From NCBI GenBank assembly GCA_038240605.1, contig JBBSDP010000002.1, positions 152,606 to 216,605 of the forward strand: 64,000 nt of DNA. The letters are read 5' to 3'. Of this stretch, positions 51,836 to 60,621 are shown in pieces. Under the pieces are notes generated by a model. It ran no database searches, was not told the DNA's origin, and worked only from the letters and a program-made list of their open reading frames with translations. The first letter of the stretch is position 1. Each line of letters begins with the position of its first letter. This DNA comes from JBBSDP01 sp038240605. Its GTDB lineage: Bacteria > Planctomycetota > Phycisphaerae > Tepidisphaerales > Tepidisphaeraceae. The translations under genes and the position numbers were made by a program.

Positions 51836-54800
51836 ATGCCAATCTTCGTTCGCCGGTTCGTCGGGCCGCTCGTCGTCCTGCTGGTCGCAAGCGTCGTCCG
51901 CGCCCAGCCGGCGCCGGTCCTGACGAACAGTCCGCCACTTTACATCCAGGCCGGTCAATCGCGCGAGGTCACGCTCGCCGGCCAGAACCTCACGTCCCCC
52001 GGCTCGATCGTGATGGCCGATGCTCAGGGTCTCGAAGCGGCGCTGATCAACGGAGACAAGCCGGCAGATAATCAGGTCCGGGTCAGGCTGACCGCCGCTC
52101 CCACGGCCTTGCCGGGTGAACGGGAGCTACGCGTGGTTACGGCGGCCGGGGTTTCCAACGTGGCCATCGTTGCCGTCGGCACCCGGCCCGCGTTCGAGGA
52201 AAAGGAACCGAACAACGCTCGCGAGCAGGCGCGGGAAGTCCAACTCCCGGCGGAGATCACCGGACGCATCGACGGTCCGGGGGACGTCGACCAGTTCCGC
52301 TTCATCGCCACCCGGGGCCAACACCTGCTCTTCGATGCCCGGGTCGGGCGGATCGGATCGAAGCTTGAGCCCGTGATCGTCATCTGCGATGCCGCCACAG
52401 GCCGGGAAATCCCCGCGGCAATCGAACAGCACGAGCGCGACCCGATGCTCGTCTTCGACGTACCGGCCGACGGCTCATATGTCCTGGAGATGCGCGACCT
52501 CCGCTATCGCGGCGGCGCCGATTTCACCTATCGGATTTCCGCCGGCGCCTATCCCTATCTCGAGGCAGTGCTCCCCATGAGCGCGCCGCGCGGCGCCGTC
52601 GCGGAGCTTACGTGCGTCGGTCACAACCTACAGGGTGGCGAGAAGCTGAAGGTCGATCTCGCGCAGGCCCCGCCGGGTCGGATGATGGTTCGGGCGATGA
52701 CGGCCGCCGGGCCGTCCAACCCCGTTCCGTTTGAGGTCGCTGACGCCGTGGCGTCGCTGGGTTCGACTTCCGCTCATACGCTGTCGGACGCGCCGACAAT
52801 CTCGTTGCCCGGGGAAGCGGCGGGCGTGATCGAGCGGCCTGGAGATGAGGCGTTCTTCAAGTTCCATGTGGCGCAGAAGCGGGTCGTGAATGTCGCGATC
52901 CTCGCCCGCTCAATCGGATCGCCGCTCGATCCGCTGCTCTCCCTGCGCAACGCCAAGGGAGACGTGATCGATCGGAACAACGGCGCGGCCGGCGTCGATG
53001 CCGCGATCCAACGGGAGCTCGAGCCGGGCGACTACGTCGCCTCGTTGCGGGACGTGGCGTCGGGGAGCGGCCCGCACTTCCTCTACCGCATTGTGCTCCG
53101 TAGTGGTTCCAACACTGGCCCCCTTGCCGTTCGACTTCTGCCCGATGTGGCGCGGATCCATCGTGGCGGCAACACGCCGCTCTGGTTTGAAGTGGTCCGT
53201 CCGCCCGGATTTGCGGGACAGATCACCGTCCAACTCGAAGGGTTGCCTGCCGGCGTGACTTGCGGTCCGATCCCCGTGACCGATCCGACAAGCGGATTGT
53301 TCAGTATTTCCGCGGCGGCCGACGCGGCGAGCGGTTCGTTTCCCATCCGGCTGAAGACGGTCATGGTTGCTGACGGGAAGACAGGGAGTAGCTACGCCGA
53401 GCCCGAGTCCGGCGGGCGTCGCGTCCGGCAGGCATACCTCACCGTGCTCGACGCAGTCCCATTCACGATCGAACCCCTGTTGCTCACGCCTGAGCGTGTC
53501 GCCCAGTTGGAGCAGGAAGTCGCCGCGCTCAACGCCCCCCCCGCCTCGTCTGACCCGCGGGAAGCTGCCGCCGAAGCCGAGTGGGAAAAGAACCTGATGG
53601 CCAAGCCCGCGTGGACCGTGATCGAGCCGGCGACCATCGCCGCCGCCGCGGGCACGACGCTCAATAAGCAGCCAGATGGTTCGATCCTGGCCAGCGGAAG
53701 TGCGCCCGCGAAGGACACGTACACGATAACGGCCAAGACGGCGTTGAAGGCGATCACGGCATTCCGGCTCGAAGCGCTCGCCGATGCTTCCCTTCCCGCC
53801 CATGGTCCTGGCGCCGCGGCGAACGGCAACTTCGTCCTCGACGAATTCAAGGTTACGCAGACGATCGCGGGCGCATCGCCGCAGCCGGTGGCGCTCAAGA
53901 CGGCAACGGCCGATTTCTCGCAGGCTGGTTTCGCGGTGCAGAACGCGATCGATGGAAATCCCGGAACGGGCTGGGCGATCGCACCGGAATTTGGCAAGGA
54001 CCACACCGCGGTCTTCACCACCGCCGCTCCCGCGGCGCTGGATGGCCAGACCACACTGAGCTTCGTCCTTGAACAGCAATCGCCGCACGTCCAGCACAAC
54101 CTGGGCCGCTTCCGCGTATCCGCGACAACTGCCGATCCGGCATCGCTGCCCCATGATTCCGCGCCGGAAGCCGTGCTCGCGATCTTGCGCGCCCCGCGAG
54201 AACAGCGCACGCCGGCACAGCAGGAGCAGGTGCTGGCCTATTACCGTGCCAATGATCCGAAGGCGCACGCGGCCCAGGCGCGACTGACCTCATTGCAACA
54301 AGTCCTAGCGCCCTGGCAGGAATTGAAACAGGTAGAGGCCAAGCTCGGCACCGCCACGCCGGCCCTTGCTGATGAGCAGGCGAAATGGGAGCAGACGCCC
54401 GCCGCGCAGGCCGCTCCGACTCCGGCGGACGTCATTGCCATCGTGAAGACACCAGCGGCGTCGCGCAGCGATCCACGGAAAGCGGCGCTCGCCGCCCATT
54501 TCCGCTCGATCGCCCCGTCGCTCCAGCCGCAACGTGAACGTGCCGCGCAGCTTCGCGCTCAGTTCGACCCCAACGGCGTTGTCGCGGTGCGCGGCAAGGC
54601 CGCGGGAATTCCGATCACCATCGTTCGACAGCCGAACTTCAAGACCGATGTGGAAGTGACCTTGGAAGGATTCAGCGCGGGCATCGACCCGGCGACGCAC
54701 CTTCCCACGCCGGTGGCGAAGAACTTGAAACTGACGCCGCTGGTTCTCACCGGCGACGTCACCACCGGGCTGCTATCGTTCACGCCCGAGGGTGGTTCGG

Positions 54801-54904
54801 AGGTCGGCCCTCGGCAAGTCATCCTGCGTGCCGCCGGTAAAACGGGAACTGATCCGGTCACGCAGTACAGCAGCGCGTTTCGGCTCACGGTTAACGAGAA
54901 ATAA
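51836..54904 (+). CDS. Secreted PPC-domain protein of the DUF1501 cassette
   Basis: 1022 aa. A signal peptide (VGPLVVLLVASVVRA) is followed by an Ig-like region (YIQAGQSREVTLAGQNLTSP) and two or more pre-peptidase C-terminal (PPC) sandwiches: one with FEEKEPNNAREQAREVQLPA and DVDQFRFIATRGQHLLFDAR, another with GEAAGVIERPGDEAFFKFHV. A helical region with REQRTPAQQEQVLAYYR occupies about 780-890, and the C-terminus is again beta-rich. Similar proteins commonly follow DUF1501 genes in planctomycetes. The region TAFRLEALADASLPAHGPGA with FVLDEFKVT resembles a domain seen in DUF1553-linked proteins. The ATG at 51836 is chosen because it opens the signal peptide. Confidence 0.85.
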   Translation: MPIFVRRFVGPLVVLLVASVVRAQPAPVLTNSPPLYIQAGQSREVTLAGQNLTSPGSIVMADAQGLEAALINGDKPADNQVRVRLTAAPTALPGERELRVVTAAGVSNVAIVAVGTRPAFEEKEPNNAREQAREVQLPAEITGRIDGPGDVDQFRFIATRGQHLLFDARVGRIGSKLEPVIVICDAATGREIPAAIEQHERDPMLVFDVPADGSYVLEMRDLRYRGGADFTYRISAGAYPYLEAVLPMSAPRGAVAELTCVGHNLQGGEKLKVDLAQAPPGRMMVRAMTAAGPSNPVPFEVADAVASLGSTSAHTLSDAPTISLPGEAAGVIERPGDEAFFKFHVAQKRVVNVAILARSIGSPLDPLLSLRNAKGDVIDRNNGAAGVDAAIQRELEPGDYVASLRDVASGSGPHFLYRIVLRSGSNTGPLAVRLLPDVARIHRGGNTPLWFEVVRPPGFAGQITVQLEGLPAGVTCGPIPVTDPTSGLFSISAAADAASGSFPIRLKTVMVADGKTGSSYAEPESGGRRVRQAYLTVLDAVPFTIEPLLLTPERVAQLEQEVAALNAPPASSDPREAAAEAEWEKNLMAKPAWTVIEPATIAAAAGTTLNKQPDGSILASGSAPAKDTYTITAKTALKAITAFRLEALADASLPAHGPGAAANGNFVLDEFKVTQTIAGASPQPVALKTATADFSQAGFAVQNAIDGNPGTGWAIAPEFGKDHTAVFTTAAPAALDGQTTLSFVLEQQSPHVQHNLGRFRVSATTADPASLPHDSAPEAVLAILRAPREQRTPAQQEQVLAYYRANDPKAHAAQARLTSLQQVLAPWQELKQVEAKLGTATPALADEQAKWEQTPAAQAAPTPADVIAIVKTPAASRSDPRKAALAAHFRSIAPSLQPQRERAAQLRAQFDPNGVVAVRGKAAGIPITIVRQPNFKTDVEVTLEGFSAGIDPATHLPTPVAKNLKLTPLVLTGDVTTGLLSFTPEGGSEVGPRQVILRAAGKTGTDPVTQYSSAFRLTVNEK

Positions 54905-54913
54905 GAGAAAGCC

Positions 54914-54932
54914 CGTGGCATGAATTGCCACG
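54914..54932 (+). terminator. Hairpin after the PPC protein gene
   Basis: CGTGGCA (54914-54920) and TGCCACG (54926-54932) form a 7-bp stem with a 5-base loop, nine bases past the stop. There is no T-run, so terminator function is only likely. Confidence 0.5.
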
Positions 54933-55068
54933 ACAACGTCGTCAATCTGACACGGCGCGCTTACGGAAACCTGCCTGAGGCCGCGTGGAAACGGCTGACC
55001 TCGCCGCGGCACATCTTTTGTGCTGCGTCCTAAAGAGTCCCTATTTCCCCCTTGGCGGAGGTTCTTAT

Positions 55069-55233
55069 ATGTCAGGTACAGCGCGTCTGGTGCTCCTCGT
55101 CGTCTTAATCGTCCTCCTCATCGGCCTGCTTCCCACATGGCCCTATGCGAGTGGCTTTGGGTGGTTTCCGGCGGGTGGCGTGGGTCTGATTCTCCTTATC
55201 CTCGTCATTCTGCTGTTGCTCGGGAAACTGTAA
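55069..55233 (+). CDS. DUF3309-type small membrane protein
   Basis: 54 aa. Two hydrophobic helices (ARLVLLVVLIVLLIGLLPTW and VGLILLILVILLLLGKL) are joined by PYASGFGWFPAGG, the DUF3309 pattern. GGAGG lies about six bases before the ATG at 55069. Members occur sporadically in planctomycetes and alphaproteobacteria and have no known function. Confidence 0.85.
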   Translation: MSGTARLVLLVVLIVLLIGLLPTWPYASGFGWFPAGGVGLILLILVILLLLGKL

Positions 55234-55288
55234 GAGGTGGCCCGGGCCCGCGTTGGATGGCGGAGGGCCTGACGATAAACTGCCGGAC

Positions 55289-55927
55289 ATGCAATCCGGC
55301 CTCCAACGCGGGCTTGAGGTGCCGCTACCTCTGCGATGGTCCACGCCGGCAAGGTGGGCGGTCGCCGTGCTGGAAGATCCTCTCGCCCTGCTGGACGACC
55401 ACGCTCACTTGGAAAAAAAGGCGGCGGCCAATGCATTGGAACTCCTCAACCGCTCGCCGGAGCCGGCGCCGCCCGAGAACTGGGTGACGGCGATGACAGG
55501 CATCGCCGGCGATGAGGTCGAACATCTCGCGACGGTCTGCCGCCTGCTTGCGCGGCGCGGTGGCCGACTCACCAAATCACACTCCAACCCGTACGCGAGC
55601 CAACTTCACGATCGGGTGCGTCGTGGCCGCGGCACTGAGGATCTGGGGGACCGCCTGCTGGTTTCCTCGCTCATCGAGGCACGATCGTGCGATCGCTTCC
55701 AGTTCCTGGGAACCGCGCGTGCCGAGGATTCGGAAATCGCTCGGATGTATCGCGCGCTCTGGGCGTCGGAACATGGTCATTACCTGAACTTCCTTCACTT
55801 AGCCGAACAACTGCGCCCGCGCGAACAGGTGTCGGCGCGCTGGTCGGAAATGCTGGATGAGAAAGCGAAGGTTTGCCAATCGCAGCAACCCGGCTCGCGG
55901 ATGCACAGCGGTCTGGCAGCCGAATAA
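55289..55927 (+). CDS. MiaE-like tRNA hydroxylase
   Basis: 212 aa ferritin-like diiron protein. Iron ligands are seen in DDHAHLEKKAAANAL (Glu), GDEVEHLATVC (Glu and His), SLIEARSCDRF (Glu), and WASEHGHYLNFL (Glu, His). This matches tRNA-(ms2io6A) hydroxylase, which hydroxylates the isopentenyl group at A37. The ATG at 55289 is selected because the conserved sequence begins soon after; the frame extends to 55253 with a TTG or GTG. Partner modification genes miaA and miaB are not in this window. Confidence 0.85.
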   Translation: MQSGLQRGLEVPLPLRWSTPARWAVAVLEDPLALLDDHAHLEKKAAANALELLNRSPEPAPPENWVTAMTGIAGDEVEHLATVCRLLARRGGRLTKSHSNPYASQLHDRVRRGRGTEDLGDRLLVSSLIEARSCDRFQFLGTARAEDSEIARMYRALWASEHGHYLNFLHLAEQLRPREQVSARWSEMLDEKAKVCQSQQPGSRMHSGLAAE

Positions 55928-56143
55928 TCCTGCGTGTCGAGCGCACGCGGATGCGCTCAATAAGTCCGATCCAGGTAACCGACGATCGCGCGTTTCAGTT
56001 CAAGGATGTCCAACGCGCCGGAGTGGCGGCAGAGCACACCAGGTGGCCCATACGTTGATGAGCCGTAGCTTCTCGGAATCACATCGATGACGAATGATTC
56101 GCAGGATCTGATATTGTACAAGCTTCGAAACGGAAGGGCCTGC

Positions 56144-58600
56144 ATGTCTTTGCCACGATTGGCGCACATCCTGATCCTGACAATCGCGGCGACCGCCTTC
56201 TCTGCCGCGCCGCTGCGGGCGGCGGAGCCGACGCCAGGGAGCGCCCCGGCCGGCAAGATCGACTTTGCCAAGCAGATCCGTCCGATGCTCGAGACGAGCT
56301 GCGCGCAATGCCATCTCAACGGCAAGCGAAAGGGCGGGCTGCGTCTGGACTCGCGTGAGCTTCTGCTCAAAGGGGGCGATTCGGGCGCAGCCGTCGCGGT
56401 TCACGAGCCGGACAAGAGCCTGATCATCGAGCGCGTGACCTCCAAGGACCCGGATGAGGTGATGCCCAAGAAGGGACCGAAGCTGACGGTCGAACAAGTC
56501 GCCATCCTGCGCGCCTGGGTGAACCAGGGCTTGCCGTGGGAGGGTGGCGCGATCGCCACCTCAAGGCCCACCTACGTCGCTCCCATTGCTCCGCGCCGGC
56601 CGACCCTCCCCGCCGCACCCGCTGGTTCCGACCTGCACAACCCGATTGATCTTTTCCTGCATCAATCTCAACCCAAGATCGTCAAGACGCTCGTCGATGA
56701 CCGCGTCTACGTGCGACGCGTTTACCTGGACGCGAACGGGTTGCTGCCGACCGCCGAGCAGGTCGAAGCGTTTGTCGCCGACGCTCATCCGGACAAGCGC
56801 GAGCAACTCGTTGAACGGCTCCTTGCCGACAACCGCCAGTACGCCGAGAACTGGTTGAGCTTCTGGAACGACGCCTTACGGAACGACTACCAGGGCACCG
56901 GCTACATCGACGGCGGGCGCAAGCAGATCACTGCCTTTTTGTACCGCGCGTTGTCCACCAACATGCCATACGACCAGTTCGTGCGAGACCTGGTCAATCC
57001 CGTGCCGGGGGCAGAGGGATTCACCAACGGAATCGTCTGGCGCGGGGCGGTGAGCGCCAGTCAGCGCAAGGAAATCCAGGCCGCCCAAAGCATCTCACAG
57101 GTCTTCCTGGGCGTGAACATGAAGTGCAACTCGTGTCACGACAGCTTCATCAGCGACTGGAAGCTGTCCGATGCGTACGGCATGGCGGGCGTCTACGCCG
57201 ATCGCCCGCTGGAAATGTTTCGCTGTGAGAAAGCGACGGGCAAGATCGCGCCCGTGCAATTCCTTTACCCGGAACTTGGAACGATCGACGGCACGGCGCC
57301 GCGGGCGCAGCGCATCCAGCGCCTCGCCGCGCTGATGACCTCGAACGCCAACGGACGATTTTCAAGAACAATGATCAACCGCATCTGGGCTCGCTTCCTC
57401 GGTCATGGATTGGTCGAGCCGGTCGACGAGATGGACCGAGAACCGTGGAACGCCGACCTCTTGGACTGGCTTGCTTCGGACCTGGCGGACAATGGATACG
57501 ACCTGAAGAAGACGATCGCGCTGATCCTCACGTCCCGCGCCTATCAAATGCCGTCGGCCGGCCTTCGCGAGCGCGGCGAAGAGTATGCGTTCGAAGGCCC
57601 TGTCGTACGCCGGCTCTCGGCGGAACAATTTTGTGATGCGGTGTGGCAACTGACGGACGGCTGGCCTGCCAAGGCCTCGACGGATGCGTATCCGGCCGCG
57701 CCTTCAAGCGCCGGTCCTCCTTCCAAAGCGCGGTGGATCTGGAAGGACGCCAAAGCCGCGACGGCAACCGAAGGCCTGACGATTTACTTGCGTAAGACGT
57801 TCGAGCTGCCCGCCGTGCCGGCGTCGGCGCACCTCGTCGCCACGTGCGACAATCGCTTCACCCTCTTCGTCAACGGGAAACAGGCCGCGGCGGGCGCGCT
57901 TTGGAGCGAACCGCAATCGGTGGATATCAAGCCGTTCCTTGTCCACGGCGCCAACGTGTTCGCGGTCGTTGCCACCAACGACATACCGGAGACGCCCAAT
58001 CCTGCCGGCTTCTGGCTATCTGCGATGATTCGACAGTCGCCGGGCAGTAAGCCCATGGAGATCGCGAGCGGCACCGATTGGAAGTGGTCGCTGGCCACGG
58101 CCGACGGTTGGTATCGTGCAGACTTCGCGGCGCAGGGGTGGCAATCGGCAGCGGATCTCGGTGACGCGTCGATCGCGCCGTGGAACCTCAGCTCGGTGCT
58201 GGCTCAGCAGACTGCGGCACCTTCGGCGGCGACACCCGGTGCGCACGTGCGGGCTGTCTGGGTCAACCGGGACGCGTTGATGACGGCGCTGGGGCGACCG
58301 AACCGCGAGCAGGTTTCGACTTCGCGAACGACCTACGCAACGATGTTGCAGGCGCTGGAGCTGACCAACGGTCCGGAGCTGTCCCAACTGCTCCAGCGCG
58401 GCGCCAAATACTGGATGCAGCGCCGGCCGGGCGACGGCAAGCTGATCGACGCGTTGTTCCGCGAATCCCTCGGTCGCGCGCCGACCGCGGATGAACGATC
58501 GATGTCCGAGCAGATCGTCGGTTCGCCGCTCCGCCAGGAAGGCGTCGAAGACTTGCTATGGTCGATCCTGATGCTGCCAGAATTTCAACTCATCCATTGA
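56144..58600 (+). CDS. DUF1549/DUF1553 cytochrome-like protein with inserted lectin-like domain
   Basis: 818 aa. A signal peptide (LAHILILTIAATAFSAAPLR) leads to a PSCyt1 region with the heme motif CAQCH (TSCAQCHLNGKRKGGLRLDS). DUF1549 follows (VYVRRVYLDANGLLPT, VNMKCNSCHDSFISDWKLSD). DUF1553 starts with RTMINRIWARFLGHGLVEPV and RRLSAEQFCDAVWQLTDGWP. At about 525-685 this is interrupted by a beta-sandwich (ARWIWKDAKAATATEGLTIY, LVATCDNRFTLFVNGKQAA, ADGWYRADFAAQGWQSAADL) resembling sugar-binding domains of rhamnosidases. DUF1553 then resumes (VWVNRDALMTALGRPNREQV). The ATG at 56144 opens the signal peptide, with GGAAGGG upstream. Confidence 0.92.
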   Translation: MSLPRLAHILILTIAATAFSAAPLRAAEPTPGSAPAGKIDFAKQIRPMLETSCAQCHLNGKRKGGLRLDSRELLLKGGDSGAAVAVHEPDKSLIIERVTSKDPDEVMPKKGPKLTVEQVAILRAWVNQGLPWEGGAIATSRPTYVAPIAPRRPTLPAAPAGSDLHNPIDLFLHQSQPKIVKTLVDDRVYVRRVYLDANGLLPTAEQVEAFVADAHPDKREQLVERLLADNRQYAENWLSFWNDALRNDYQGTGYIDGGRKQITAFLYRALSTNMPYDQFVRDLVNPVPGAEGFTNGIVWRGAVSASQRKEIQAAQSISQVFLGVNMKCNSCHDSFISDWKLSDAYGMAGVYADRPLEMFRCEKATGKIAPVQFLYPELGTIDGTAPRAQRIQRLAALMTSNANGRFSRTMINRIWARFLGHGLVEPVDEMDREPWNADLLDWLASDLADNGYDLKKTIALILTSRAYQMPSAGLRERGEEYAFEGPVVRRLSAEQFCDAVWQLTDGWPAKASTDAYPAAPSSAGPPSKARWIWKDAKAATATEGLTIYLRKTFELPAVPASAHLVATCDNRFTLFVNGKQAAAGALWSEPQSVDIKPFLVHGANVFAVVATNDIPETPNPAGFWLSAMIRQSPGSKPMEIASGTDWKWSLATADGWYRADFAAQGWQSAADLGDASIAPWNLSSVLAQQTAAPSAATPGAHVRAVWVNRDALMTALGRPNREQVSTSRTTYATMLQALELTNGPELSQLLQRGAKYWMQRRPGDGKLIDALFRESLGRAPTADERSMSEQIVGSPLRQEGVEDLLWSILMLPEFQLIH

Positions 58601-58618
58601 AACGATGGGAACAGCCCG

Positions 58619-60058
58619 ATGAACAATCGCAATTCACCGACACGCCGTGATTTTCTCAAGACCGCGAGCGCCGCGACGTTGGCCGCCCTTGCCGCCGGAG
58701 CGCCGCGCGCCGGAGCCGCCATCGAGCGCGCCCAGGAGAAAATTCACCCGACGGCCGACACGCTGATCATCCTCTGGATGGCTGGCGGAATGGCGCATAC
58801 CGAGACGTTCGATCCGAAGCGGTACACTCCTTACACGTCCGGCACGGCATCCAACAAAATTCTCAGCACGTTTTCCGCCATCGACACGGCGGTGGACTCG
58901 ATCAAAATCTCGCAGGGCCTGGAACGCATTGCATCCGTGATGGACCGGGCGACGCTGATTCGCTCTTACACCGCGGGCGACCTGGGCGCGATCCTTCACT
59001 CGCGCCACCAGTACATGTGGCATACCGGGTATGCCCCGCCGCTCACCGTAGCCGCTCCGCATATCGGTTCGTGGATTGCCAGGACGCTCGGTCCCGTCAA
59101 CCCTGCGATCCCCGCCTTCATCGATATCGGCCAGCGCTTCGATCTGGGTGAAGGTGAGGAGTTGAAGGCGTTTCACACCGCCGGCTTCCTTGGCAGCGAG
59201 TTCGGCCCGTTCCTCGTTCCGGAGCCGGCCGAGGCGATGGCGACCGTCCGCCCGCCCCGGGGAATGAGCCCGTCACGCTTTCAGGACCGCGAGAAGTTCT
59301 ACCGGAAGCTCGTCGCGCAGAGCCCGATCGGACAGCTCGGGAGTGACTATCAAAAGGACTCCCTGCTGCGCTCCATCGACAACGCGCATCGACTGATGAA
59401 CTCCCCTTCGGCCACGGCGTTCGATCTCTCGCTGGAGCCCAAAGAATCGTTCGACCGCTACAACACGGGGCGCTTTGGCCTGGGGTGCCTGCTCGCCCGC
59501 CGGCTCACGCAGGCGGGAGCGCGGTTCATCGAGGTGACGACGGAGTACATCCCGTTCCTCAACTGGGACACCCACGCCAAAGGTCACGAGATCGTGACGG
59601 GGATGAAAAAACAGATCGACGCGCCGATCGCACAGCTCGTGCTCGATCTGGAGAAGAGCGGGCACCTGGACCGCACCCTCATCGTTCTCGCCAGTGAGTT
59701 CAGCCGCGACATGATGCTGGAAGGAAAGCCGGAAAATAAGGTCCCGGACCAGGTCACGGTGCCGGACGTCGTCACCGCGCCGGAGCACTACGGAATGCAC
59801 CGTCATTTCACCGGCGCCGGCAGCGTACTGATGTTCGGCGGCGGCATGAAAAAGGGGTTTCTCCACGGCAAGACCGCCGACGAGCGACCCTGTACGACGC
59901 TTGAGGGTCGGATGGGTATTGAGGATGTGCACGCCACGTTTTATCGAGCGATGGGCATCCCGCCCACACACAATTATGAAGTGGAACGTCGGCCGTTCTT
60001 CGCGACGCGCGACGGCAAGGGCCTCGCAGCAACGGATTTATTCGCCCGCGGCGCGTGA
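58619..60058 (+). CDS. DUF1501 protein with Tat signal
   Basis: 479 aa. The Tat signal is SPTRRDFLKTASAATLAALA with twin arginines. DUF1501 core motifs are LIILWMAGGMAHTETFDPKR, ATLIRSYTAGDLGAILHSRH, FGLGCLLARRLTQAGARFIE, WDTHAKGHEIVTGMKKQ, LIVLASEFSRDMMLEG and GAGSVLMFGGGMKKGF. It follows the DUF1549/1553 gene by 18 bases and completes the second cassette. It differs from the first copy mainly in the middle, so this is not a recent tandem duplication. Confidence 0.93.
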   Translation: MNNRNSPTRRDFLKTASAATLAALAAGAPRAGAAIERAQEKIHPTADTLIILWMAGGMAHTETFDPKRYTPYTSGTASNKILSTFSAIDTAVDSIKISQGLERIASVMDRATLIRSYTAGDLGAILHSRHQYMWHTGYAPPLTVAAPHIGSWIARTLGPVNPAIPAFIDIGQRFDLGEGEELKAFHTAGFLGSEFGPFLVPEPAEAMATVRPPRGMSPSRFQDREKFYRKLVAQSPIGQLGSDYQKDSLLRSIDNAHRLMNSPSATAFDLSLEPKESFDRYNTGRFGLGCLLARRLTQAGARFIEVTTEYIPFLNWDTHAKGHEIVTGMKKQIDAPIAQLVLDLEKSGHLDRTLIVLASEFSRDMMLEGKPENKVPDQVTVPDVVTAPEHYGMHRHFTGAGSVLMFGGGMKKGFLHGKTADERPCTTLEGRMGIEDVHATFYRAMGIPPTHNYEVERRPFFATRDGKGLAATDLFARGA

Positions 60059-60621
60059 GCATTACTAAATCTTCGATTTGGCCGTCTCCGACCGACACAA
60101 ATTCCCCAAAGCCCCCTGCCTTCGTCCCTTCTAACCATACGAACCCATTCAAGAGCCTAGATTCCGCTCATCCAGTGAACTTTAAGTCCTTTGTGCACCA
60201 CAGCATAAAACGACAGATGACCTCAAGATCCTGCGGCGCATATCGCCGAACCTGACTCGGTTTTTGGATTAGAATCATTTCGTCGCTCCCGTGTGCTCGT
60301 CGCCTGCGGCGAAGCGACACTGAGACCCAAAGCAAAAAGGGGTCTGCAACTTTTGCCTGTTTACTGTCCGGCAAGAATCAATAGGATTCTCGCGCCAACC
60401 CAGATCTTGAATCATTCGGGGAATCACGAGAAGCGGCGAATCGCGCACGGGTTGTAGAACAGTTCACTGGGGCACTATGGACAGTCGTCCTCGGTTCTCA
60501 GCATCGCGTCAGGAAATGGAAAATCGTCCTCGGGCTCGCTAGAGCGTGCGGTTGCACGTTCGCAAGCGAATCGACGAAGGATAAATGTTGTCGCTCAAAA
60601 TGAGCCTGGATGGGAAGCCAT
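60059..60621. other. Intergenic region before the giant repeat protein
   Basis: About 560 bases without a convincing gene. An inverted repeat GCAAAA...TTTTGC with an interior GGGGTCTGC lies around 60332-60357 and resembles short palindromes often seen beside dispersed elements in planctomycetes. A second imperfect hairpin is near 60295-60320. No promoter is clear, although AGGATAAATG near 60578 could be part of one. Confidence 0.4.
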
